A stretch of 64,000 nucleotides of DNA from contig NC_088299.1 in assembly GCF_032854445.1 (NCBI RefSeq), positions 13,013,608 through 13,077,607 on the forward strand, written 5' to 3'. The stretch is from Liolophura sinensis (taxonomy: Eukaryota > Mollusca > Polyplacophora > Chitonida > Chitonidae). Made by a program: the position numbers and the translations under genes. The notes beneath the pieces were generated by a model. That model searched no databases, had not been told where the DNA came from, and saw nothing but the letters and a program-made list of their open reading frames with translations. Below, piece after piece: positions 1 to 11,700 of this stretch (position 1 is its first letter; every line of letters starts with the position of its first letter).

Positions 1-2
1 AC

Positions 3-114
3 CTGCTACCAAGAACTCTGTTTTCCAGTCAAGCACAGGGTCATGACTCAGAACGGACTCCAAAGCGTCAAAGTCGCAACAATATATCTCAAGACGGTTT
101 CTCCAGTAACCGAA
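3..114 (-). pseudogene. Duplicate copy of GLYAT-like exon 3
   Basis: Identical by eye to exon 3 of the GLYAT-like gene (6827-6938), including the acceptor and donor sites, and open in the same frame. It lies downstream of that gene's last exon in the same orientation. I found no matching exon 1 or 2 copy between here and 3143. It is therefore an orphan exon, part of a tandem GLYAT copy that continues left of the window, or an assembly duplication. Calling it a pseudogene is provisional. Confidence 0.6.
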
Positions 115-342
115 CTGTAACAACGAAAAAACAGCATTCTAATGGCATCTGGTGTAAACTCATCGAACTGTGAGTATACATAGACGTGATCATTTGCAGG
201 ATCGTTATCCAGTCATATTGTCCATCTTTAAGCCATTTCACAGTATTAATAATTCAGTCCGACTAATAATGCTCTGCTTCAGACCCATGCCCTTGCCATA
301 AGACACAGTATTAACGATTGACAGTTTCAGTATTCTGTACAC

Positions 343-562
343 TATTTATCTATTTGATCGGTGTTTTATGCCATATTCAAGAATATTTCATTCTACGACG
401 ACGGCCAGCATTATGGTGGAAGGAAACAGGGAAGAATCCAGGGGAAATCCACGACCATCAGCAGGTTGGTGGCCGCATATGAAGCCAGTATGAGTTGGTC
501 TTGTACTCACAACGACTGCATTGGTGAGAGGCTGCTGGGTCATTCTGCTGTGCTGGCGCTCT
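343..562 (-). repeat. tRNA-derived SINE (family A), minus copy
   Basis: Reverse-oriented copy: tail 'tttgatcggtgttttatgcc', body with 'ggccagcattatggtgg', and head end near 562. It lies inside the segmental duplication. Confidence 0.85.
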
Positions 563-1462
563 AATACCCTCTGTCCTTTTCAGTATTCTCTGCTACTAAT
601 ACTAAGGGTGCCAATAACAATGATTTGCTTGAGGTTTACGTCCATATCAAAAGACAAGAACACAACACACGCACAAAATTATGTCGTTACAATGCAAAGC
701 GCATCGCATATATTGAATGTATTGAAAGAAAGGGCTGTGAATAACTGGTAAACATATATATTTTGTTTTAACTGATTTATCTATTTTTTATTTCACTGCA
801 GTTCTGCAGATTGGAATTCGTTCTGAGTCATAACCCTGTGGATGCAGCAACACCGCTCTTTTGCTTAAAATTGTCCGGATTAATACCGTTTTGCACGGAA
901 AGTTGCTTTCAAGAAACTAATGGAAGATGGTAAACTTTATAACAAAATTTTTCTGCGATCTACTTTCTGTGAGACAACTTTGGTTCAGCTGTACCCGTGA
1001 TTGAAATGTTAACTTGCTGAGTGGCCGCCATTTTCCAGCCATCAGTTTGACGAGGTGAGAGTGCGCAACAAATTATGGAACGTGTGAAAGCTTATACAAA
1101 GATCAACATGTGAGTGAGTACGAATCATGTCATACATTTTCACTAGGCTTGGTAGGATGAACAACAATAGTTTTGGCGTGTGTACTTTGAGCAGTTATGT
1201 AATGTTTATGTGTACTCGAACAGCTGATCGATCGTGTACGAACGCACATTCTGTTAGGGACTTGTGTAACTAAACCAGAATTTGCTCTCCAGGTTCTTGA
1301 AATCGAAGAGACAGAGCACAATTTAGAAATGAAAGCTTTTCAAACCTCTTATTACTGTAGAAACATATAGTTGTTAAATTGCTTGTTCCTCTTATTCCAT
1401 TTGCGTGTATTCTTTCTATTGACTTAAATTTTTCAATAACACTTTATGCCAGAAAGTGAATT

Positions 1463-2545
1463 ATAAAAATACAGCCACTTCTCCAGACATCTTGAAATCG
1501 AAGAGACAGAAGAGAGTTTCGAAATGAAAGCTTTTCAAGCCACATTTTCCCTGTTAAATTGATCTTTCGTCGTTTAACATTAACACTTTGCTATGGCAAC
1601 TTTGACATCTCCTTGAGTGGTGTCACTGCTTGACACCAGAGCCTGTAGTTTCAAAAACATAGTTTATATATAGTTAATATGCAGTAATTTTAGATGATTG
1701 TGTTAAGATTGCAGGATGGTTTTCTTTGGGATCAGAAAAAAAGACACATCTCGATGATATAAAACAAATTTTTCAGGGAAGAGAAAAAGCAGACGTGGTT
1801 TATTTTAGAACCACAGATCAGGTGGGGGCAAATTTCGACACGGAAGTGTAGGTTGGAGTGGACTATTTTAGAATAGATTCCAGATCTTCGGGATTGACCG
1901 AATTCCAGTCACCATTTATGTGCGGACAATGTTTTAACTGGGAGAGGATACATCTACAGATGTTCAGCAACGCGTCTCTGCTGTTTGCTGTGTCACATCA
2001 TCTGAAAGTAGGCGTGGTTTCAGTTGAGCTTTCCTGTCTATCCTGACTCTCTCGTTGTGACATGTATAAAGCGCCATGACTTTTAACATCAAAAGTAGAG
2101 CCTGCAATAAACCCTTCAGGGGATTCCCCGGTCAGATCACTATGAGAATCAGCACACCAAAATTCGCAGCATAATCAGAAGAGTAACATGTTGCCAAAGG
2201 CTCTAACAACTGCTGATTGTCTAATAGTGAAGGCTCTAAGTGGTATTCATATTTACACTATGTTTTAGTCTTTCAAACGCTCAAACAAAAAGTGCACTTG
2301 TCCGATTCCTACAAGTAATGCTAAACTTTGCACTGCCCATTGTATCTAAAGGTCTGACTAAAGCAAACTTTGGCGGTAAGTGCAGGTAACTACCATCAGT
2401 GGAATGCCTGTAAATTAGATATAAGGCAGCTACAGAAAAACACAACCACCTTTAGTGGTATGGGCGTAATTTAACATTGTATGGCATAACAAAAAAGTAT
2501 TATATGAAATGTAACTGGCATCATCAGCCACACAACTCTCAGAAA
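1463..2545. repeat. Diverged duplicated block, copy 1
   Basis: Clearly similar, with indels, to 5015-6030. Shared landmarks include 'acagccacttctccaga', 'atctttcgtcgtttaacatt', 'agcgccatgacttttaa' and 'caacaactgc(t/c)gattgtct'. A shorter extra copy of the block head lies at about 1290-1380. No coding content recognised. It could be an unclassified interspersed element or an older tandem duplication in the GLYAT region. Confidence 0.7.
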
Positions 2546-2614
2546 TATCTATGTTTCTAGCAAAGATATTAAATGGCTATGTTTACGACTATTATAGACA
2601 GGCATATGATTTTC

Positions 2615-2806
2615 ATTTATTTCACTGGTGTTTTATGCCGTACTCATGAATATTTCACTTATACGACGGCGACAAGCATTATGGTGGAAGGAAACCAGGC
2701 AGTGCCCGAAGAAATCCACGACTATCCGTACGTTGGTGGCAGACCGTCCCACGCACGGCCGGAAAGAAAGGCGGCATGACCTGAACTTGAATTCACAGCG
2801 CCCGCT
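2615..2806 (-). repeat. tRNA-derived SINE (family A), minus copy
   Basis: Carries the family tail and body in reverse orientation. A plus-strand SINE tail follows at about 2870-2926, so the two tails nearly face each other. Confidence 0.8.
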
Positions 2807-2983
2807 TTTTTGTGGAAGGCTTCTGAGTGACAGGTATATGCATTGGCTGTAAACGATTAAGATGTCGCTAATATGAAATATTCTTGAGTGCGGCGTAAAA
2901 CACCAATCAAATAAATAAATAAACAAATGCGTATGTCTCAAATAACGTCACACCGACTCTTTTTTCTGGACCTGAAACAAGTA

Positions 2984-2989
2984 TTTATT
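2984..2989 (-). terminator. Polyadenylation signal of the GLYAT-like gene
   Basis: AATAAA on the minus strand about 155 bases past the stop codon of the GLYAT-like gene. This is a plausible 3' end signal, but the cleavage site is not identified. Confidence 0.45.
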
Positions 2990-3142
2990 AACTGAAAAAG
3001 ATATGGAAAACAAACTATAATGCTGTACCGCTTCTTCAGAAATCTCACAAAAAGGTTGTGTGTACAAAAGGTAAATTCGACGTTTTGGGGATATGAAATT
3101 AAAATTGTTGATCTAATACTTAACATGTCTAATGGGATGTTT

Positions 3143-6100
3143 TTAAACCCTAAAATTCAAGCATGAGCTTTCTGATGATATTGGTTTGAATAAGAACCAA
3201 TACAGTAATTTATTAACACGCCGGAAACCAAGCTTCTCGTACATTGCTAGAGCTCGTTCGTTGTTGGTGGCGACGACAAGATACGGTGTCTGTTTCGGGG
3301 CTTTCTGTTCAATTTTCTTGATCATTTCTGTTGTTACTAGCTTTCCGAGGCCTTTTCCGCGGTATTCCGGCTGCACATATAGGAGAGCGAGTGCCCAGTA
3401 ATAATACAGCAGGCAGTAAGCTATCGGAATACCATCGGCTGTGTAAACTGCAACTGACGGCATATTGTTGATGAGTGCCCGGATGTATCGCTCACACAGA
3501 GGCCCGCCATCAGGCTCCCAGATTTGGCTTAGGGAAGTGGAAAGACAGGAATCCACGGTACCCACACGGTAGTCTGATGGCAATGGCCTATCTGGGATGC
3601 CACTGTGAAGAAAAAAATATAGCAGTGGAACTGCAGCCATCCTGAAACCTGCATGTTCCAAGTAGGTGTAAATGACAGAAAATAAACAGGCATGACTGAG
3701 TTCCTTTGGAGGGTCAAGGATATTACGCATGGAATAGCTATCCAAATTCAGCTTATTAATGTTCAAATCAATGTGATTATTAATTTTTAAAAAGCCAAAA
3801 AACAAAAGAAGGTGCGAAACTCCATGGATATCCTTTTAACAAGCCCGTTGATATAACGATGACAAGATCGCTGATATTTATGCAAATTAAGCTTACAATA
3901 TGCAAATTAATATAAGGATAGACCTGAAAAGTTGAAAGGGTTTTACCATGGCTTTGTTCTGTTTCTTCCCACCATAAGGCTACCTGCTGTCATATAAGTG
4001 ACAATATTGTTGAATTCAGCGTAAAACCCCAATGAAATAAATGAATGAATAAATATAATAATGAATGAAGGAATAAAACTAAACAATGGTGAGCAAGTCA
4101 TGTACAATAATGTAAAATACATTACAAATCATACACAGAATTACAAACCATATTGGCAGGGGTAGATAGAATTCCAACTCACATTAAGGTATCACGTGTT
4201 GATTTCGGTAAGTAATATATATACAGCTCAGTATCGAAAGGTACCACAGTTCCAACATGCTTCTTCCTTACTACTTTAGCTACTGTCTTCATACATTCTT
4301 TCGATACACCTGGAAGTAATAAAAAAGAATCGACATTCAATAAGTATAGATAAATGGTTTACACTCGAGTCAAAAGTTTCGGACAAATTAAAGTGTACAC
4401 GTATGATGAGTGAGTGCTTAGGGTTTAACGTTGCACTTGACAATTTTTCAGTCATATGACGACGACTACATCTATGACGATGAAGGAATCGTTAGAGTGC
4501 ATGTAATGTGACTCCTTGTTGCAGGACAGATTTCCACCCCTATTTTATCTAGTGCTGCTTCACTGAGACGCCTCACCGAAGGTAAGTAAGCTGCCCGCCT
4601 AAGACACTGTACTAATAGGAGTCAACCAGTCTTTGCCCTATCCCTTCATGCTGAACGCCAAGAGAGGAAGTTACAACTTCCTCTTTAAGGTCCTACGTGT
4701 GACACGACCCGGGATTGACTCTGGATCTACCGTGCTATCGGGGCCGGTTCATTTTAGATATAAAGCAGCTGAGTTAAGCTAATATGTTTCCTTGTTAAAT
4801 CTCTTCTGGATTCAGTAAGGATAACACGGGGGTTTCCGTGGCCGAAGGATTCAGGTTATCAATAAAATTAGTGTACGATGGCAACATATGTAACTAATTG
4901 GCTCTGTCGTTTATCACCCGATGTGGTGTTTATTTGTTTACGCACAGAAAAAAAAGACAGATAATTAAAAGACCTTTCTGTAAGCGCCGTTATCTCTTTA
5001 TACAAGACAGTGAATATTAAAAAATACAGCCACTTCTCCAGATTTCTTGAAATCGAAGAGACGAAATGAAAGTTTTTCAAACCGCCTATCAATGTAGAAA
5101 CATAAAATCACATTTTCTCTGTTAAATTGATCTTTCGTCGTTTAACATTAACATTTTGCTATGGCGACTTTGATATATCCTTGAGTGGTGTCACTGCTTG
5201 ATATCAGAGCCTGTAGTTTCAAAAATATAGTTTATATATAGTTAATATGCAGTAATTTTAGGCCAAGATGATTGTGTTAAGATTGCAGAATGATTTTCTT
5301 TGGGATCAGAAAAAAAGACACATCTCGATGTTATAAAACAAAATTTCCAGGGAAGAAAAAAAGGACACGTAGTTTATCTTGGCTCTATATTTCCCCATTC
5401 CACATCTCATGCGGGGGCAAACTTCTACACGGAAGTGTGGGTTGGAGCGGACTACTTTAGGATAGACTGAAGATCTTCCGGATTAAGCCAATTTCAGTAG
5501 AAGCCATAAATGTGTCGACAATGTCCTGACTTGGCAGAGGATACATCTACAAATGTTCAGCAACCCGTCTCTGCTGTAGCTGTGTCAGATCATCTCAAAC
5601 TAGGCGTGGTGTCATGTGATCTTTCCTATCTATTCTGACTCATCGCGACATGCATAAAGCGCCATGACTTTTAATAATCAACAAATAGCGCGTGTAATAA
5701 AACCATTCAGGGGATTCTCCGGTCAGGCCACCATCAGAATCAGCAAACCAAAACTTGCAGCACAGTGAGAATAGTAGAATTTGGCTTAAGGCTCCAACAA
5801 CTGCCGATTGTCTCATAGTGACGGTACCAAGTGGGTTTCATATTTACAAAATGTTTTACCCTTTCAAGCGCTCAAAAACTACACTTAAGGGTTTGGCTAA
5901 AGCAGACTGTCTCGGTAAATACATTGAACTACCAGTCATGGTATGCGCGTAATTAAAAATGATAAGGCATCTACAAAATTCAGAATCATAGGAAATGACA
6001 TCAACATCATCGGACATACAACTCAAGACTGTATCAAATGATATCAACTTCCAGAAGAGCTCTGTACAAATATCCATTATACAGTACACCTTTGTGAACA

Positions 6101-8736
6101 ACGTAAACATAAGAAAGGTTCTGTGACGCATTCGACATTCGACAAATGTCATTGCTGTCTACTAACACAATTTTCAGAGGCGTGTCTCATGATCGTGGAT
6201 TCATCTTTTGGTTGTCTTTCCTTTACACATTTCGCGATTTTTTTTATCCTCATTCACGATACCAAGTACACTAAGTGTATAATCGACGATAAGCTCCATA
6301 GGACAAACTGATTCCTTTTCGTCGGAACTTTTATGAGCGCATTTAATGGCACCTAATTTAAAAAACAAGGATGACCTTAATACTTACAGTCAGTAACGTA
6401 CCAGTCGACGTGCTGAGACGGTTGAGGATTAGAGTGTCCACATAGCGGAGACATAAGTTCGCGCTCGACATGCGTCATGTCAAAGGAGTTAGCAATTAAT
6501 AATCTGGGCACCGCTTAGCTTCGTGCACTGATGCATAGCACAAGCTCATGCACAGATGACCGATCTGATCAAAGTGTTTTCTCAGGGTAAAACGTTTAGT
6601 CTGGTGTCTCGGGCGTGATGTCTGTCCGCATTGGTACCGGACTCCGACACATAGACACGTGGTCATGATATCGTTATGCTTTGAGTCCGAATAATGTTGA
6701 ATGCAAAACTAAGTCAAATACTCAAACAAGCATGTCAATAAAATGGAAACGAAAAAGAAACTTGGACAGCGGAAATAATTGTACGGTATGCGACTGTTAC
6801 AAAAAATGGTAATAAATACAATTTACCTGCTACCAAGAACTCTGTTTTCCAGTCAAGCACAGGGTCATGACTCAGAACGGACTCCAAAGCGTCAAAGTCG
6901 CAACAATATATCTCAAGACGGTTTCTCCAGTAACCGAACTGTAACAACGAAAAAACAGCATTCTAATGGCATCTGGTGTAAACTCATCGAACTGTGAGTA
7001 TACATAGACGTGATCATTTGCAGGATCGTTATCCAGTCATATTGTCCATCTTTAAGCCATTTCACAGTATTAATAATTCAGTCCGACTAATAATGCTCTG
7101 CTTCAGACCCATGCCCTTGCCATAAGACACAGTATTAACGATGACAGTTCAGTATTCTGTACACTATTTATCTATTTGATCGGTGTTTTATGCCATATTC
7201 AAGAATATTTCATTCTACGACGACGGCCAGCATTATGGTGGAAGGAAACAGGGAAGAATCCAGGGGAAATCCACGACCATCAGCAGGTTGGTGGCCGCAT
7301 ATGAAGCCAGTATGAGTTGGTCTTGTACTCACAACGACTGCATTGGTGAGAGGCTGCTGGGTCATTCTGCTGTGCTGGCGCGCTAATACCTCTGTCCTTT
7401 TCAGTATTCTCTGCTACTAATACTAAGGGTGCCAATAACAATGATTTGCTTGAGGTTTACGTCCATATCAAAAGACAAGAACACAACACACGCACAAAAT
7501 TATGTCGTTACAATGCAAAGCGCATCGCATATATTGAATGTATTGAAAGAAAGGGCTGTAAATAACTGGTAAACATATATATTTTGTTTTAACTGATTTA
7601 TCTATTTTTTATTTCACTGCAGTTCTGCAGATTGGAATTCGTTCTGAGTCATAACCCTGTGGATGCAGCCAACACCGCTCTTTTGCTTAAAATTGTCCGG
7701 ATTAATACCGTTTTGCACGGAAAGTTGCTTTCAAGAAACTAATGGAAGATGGTAAACTTTATAACAAAATTTTTCTGCGATCTACTTTCTGTGAGACAAC
7801 TTTGGTTCAGCTGTACCCGTGATTGAAATGTTAACTTGCTGAGTGGCCGCCATTTTCCAGCCATCAGTTTGACGAGGTGAGAGTGCGCAACAAATTATGG
7901 AACGTGTGAAAGCTTATACAAAGATCAACATGTGAGTGAGTACGAATCATGTCATACATTTTCACTAGGCTTGGTAGGATGAACAACAATAGTTTTGGCG
8001 TGTGTACTTTGAGCAGTTATGTAATGTTTATGTGTACTCGAACAGCTGATCGATCGTGTACGAACGCACATGGCCGCAGTTAGTGGTAAGATTCGCTCAC
8101 GGTAGACGATACCACATTTTGCAGCTTCAAATCGACAATGAAACGCTGTCTCACCCTGTACGTAATTTAGTTCTGAGACAATGGAACAGTGTTAATAGTT
8201 CTTTTAAGAGTTAAACACTGTACTGAGTTAGTAGTACAGACCGGATGGGGTTAGACACCATGGCAACTTTTGTCTAAAATTTTTGCACTGTATATGTTAC
8301 CTCTCTTGACTTGTGAGTACATATATAAGATAGAAATAAGAAAACTGTAAATGACTTTATTGTTTGTTGTGGTTGCCATTAACAATGATTACTGTCAGTC
8401 TACTAGAGATCAATGTGTGTTAAATAGTTAAAGTAACATGACGTTTGACTTTCCTTGCATGTGACATCTGCAGAATACATGATCATCAAGATTAAGGTTA
8501 AACCATTGGAATGGCCTACCGAGACATCCCTGCCAGGTTCTGTCAGTAACTGGTAGACACATTCGATGTGACATTGTGTTATATTGTAGTCATGCATCAC
8601 CATTATTTATAAGGACCTGTATGTAGTATATCACGGTATTTCCGGTGATATTTCTTCCTAACGTTTAAGTATATGCAAACAGCATTATGCATGTATGTAC
8701 AGGATGTTACATTTTTTTTTAATTTTCATGTTAGTC

Positions 8737-8773
<37 letters not shown>

Positions 8774-11700
8774 TTTATCCTAACTCACTGACATGCCGCT
8801 ATGATGCCATGCCACAAAGAACCACCACATTAGGTAATGATGGTATAGCTGAGAAGGGGCCTCTGTGGCTCAGTTGGTTAGCGTGAGTCTCCCACCAATG
8901 CGGTCGCTGTGAGTTCAAGTCCAGCTCATGCTGGCTTCCTCTCCGGCCTTACGTGGTAAAGTCTCTCACAACCTGCGGATGGTCGTGGGTTACCCCCGGG
9001 CTGTGCCCGGTTTCCTCCCACCATTATGCTGGCCGCCGTCATATAAGTGAAATATTCTTCAGTACGGCGTGAAACACCAATCAAATAAATAAATAAATAT
9101 AGCTGAGAAAATAGAGCTGACCATTTACATGCTTTTAGTCAGTCAGGTGTTTTACTGAGGTCAAAATATTGATTCGAGAGATAACTCATTTTAATTGCCA
9201 ATAGCTCCAAGTTACTCACGTTATATTGATTTTTCACTTTGACATTTTATTTTCTAAAAAAACGGTTGTTGTTTCAAGTTAAGTTCGCAGTTCGTACAAA
9301 GCTGAACTCGTATTTTAACGTTTCATGTCGGTTTCAGGAAAGTCTAGTAAAAGTGAATGAACTTTGTCAGAGGCACATTTCCACAAAACGTCTTGTTTTT
9401 ATTACGTCGATCTGCTATTGTTCATTCAACCAAATATGGAAAGCAAATTGACAGAAAGCGGCAATACTACTTTATTTGAAATCCTTAATCGCTCAGTGTC
9501 ATATCAGTTAACGATTAACACTAAGAGAAGTGTATCGATCAAAATGAAATGTACGAAAACGTCTTCATTAATTAGAGAAACCTCCCCTAGCGGTGACAAA
9601 GGTATCGGCGGGAGTGGGACAGCAGCGTGCTGTGTCGGATCACATGACGTGGTTTAACATGTATTAGATACAATGGAGACTGGAAATCGCGATCGGTATT
9701 CACAATAGACAAGTGTCGGTTTGTTCAATAAAAACAGCATGGGTTGTAAATGGAGACAAAAGCAGGCCAAGCGGCACGGTTGGTACTGACAAGACGTCGG
9801 TTAGTGTTGGTGTTGGCAAGTTTTACTGTAGTACAAGACAGTCCGGCTGCAAAGAGAGTGACTATTTGGGGAAGTGGGCAAACAAGGTTTCTGAAAGCAC
9901 TATAAAATTGGTGCGAATACAAAGTCAACTTTTATATTTATTTATTTGATTGGTGTTTTACGCCGTACTCAAGAATATTTGACTTGTACAACGGCTGCCA
10001 GTACTGATGTGGGAGGAAACCAGGCAGAGCCATAGGAAACCCCCCAATCATCCGCACGTTTCTAGCAGACCTTTTCACGTACGGTCGGAGAGAAAATCAG
10101 CATGAGCTAGCCTCAATCTCACAGCGACCGCATTGGTTCGAGGCTCCTGGGTCATTGCTCACCCCCTTGGGCACGGGAAGTGGTGGTGGTGGTGGGGGGG
10201 GGGATTGACTTTTATAAATCGTATATATATTTATATATATTTTTTGCCGCGCAACGAAGAACTTGAATTATTTATTCATCAATAAAGCAAGAGCTACGGT
10301 GCTTCGAGAGGTATATATGAATGTGTCAGGACTGTGACGTAAAACCAGCCAGCCCATGGCGCCTCTAGAGATTGGTAAGTTACACTGAGTGGATACAAGC
10401 TTAAAGAAAAACTCCAAAGGGTTGTTACATATAACATTGCATATGGTTGATAATTGAACGCCACTATTTTAGCTACAATGAATTCATTTTAAGCCACCAG
10501 GCATATTGTGGCTTTAATTGGCTGAATGTTCTATATTTTATGAAAACATCATTTTGGCCACTCAATGAAGATGAAAGAATATTAACAGAGAGAAAGAATA
10601 GTGGATGTAATCGATTGCAATGTTGGGAGATAATATGGAATTCGCTGTGTGAAATAATGTCATGAATCGATTTACGCTAAGGTCTCCATGCGTATCAAAG
10701 GTTTGTATTAAAACAAATTGTATCTTGTCGAATAATCTTCCTTGACGTCACGCGTGGCAATGCGTTCTAGGCGTATAAACTGAGCTTATGCAGTTTAATG
10801 TTATAAATTAGAAAAAGTGTTCCAATTTGATTTTCTTTACAAGAATATGGACTTCCAACATATCCATGTGTAAAGCTTGTGTTGTTACGTGTCACTGACT
10901 TGGTAGCGAGAATGACTGATTTTACAGAAAACTGAATATAGGCAACTTTTTGAAAGAATTTGAATATAATTATAGCATCCTCGAGACTTAGGCCCCTTGA
11001 ATTGTTTTCATGTTATTATTTATTTAATATTATGCCATCACAGGATTTTAAATCATTCTAGACCGGTGACGTCTCATAAACTGCAATTAACTTTACTACA
11101 TTTTTTACCTAATTCTGCACAGGCCATGGTGCTATGGAACGTGCAGTTTGAACCTATATACATGCATAGTTAGAATAAAACCCTACCGGAGGGAAATTGA
11201 TAAGAGGACATATTTCACCGGTTGCGTCTGGCCATTTGCAAACTATCACACTGCCCATAATGCTCTGGTGGTACTCTGTATGCTGTAAATCTTTTGTAAG
11301 TCTTCACATGGATACCCTAAAAAAATTCTTCTGTGTGTTCTTGAGATCCTGCACTTTATTGGAAGACATGTAATAAGGAATTTAAAAATTCTGATTCAAA
11401 GCGAATGTACCTTGGCATTATGACTATCCACCACGCAGACCACAGCCCGGACTTCCGGCCAGTCATCCACCCAGATTTTCTGTCCGTCACACCAACCACC
11501 CAGGACACTACGGATGTTTGACTGTACCTGTGACATGTCAAGAACCATGGAAATCCACAATCAGCCACATTCAAGGCCTGGTCAATCTTGCACAAAGACA
11601 ATGTAGCTACAATCGACTGTAGGCCCTGTCACTGAGCTTACAATTTATTGTAAAAATAAGTTGCGTCGTTTGTACGAAGGCAATTGTCAATTTTGGAAGT

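Larger units (their letters stand above)
1..1249. repeat. Near-identical segmental duplication, left copy
   Basis: Matches 6825-8071 with only a few single-base indels and substitutions. The copy includes GLYAT-like exon 3, its 5' intron flank and a minus-strand SINE. The left end is outside the window. Homology stops abruptly after 'aacgcacat' in both copies. Confidence 0.9.
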
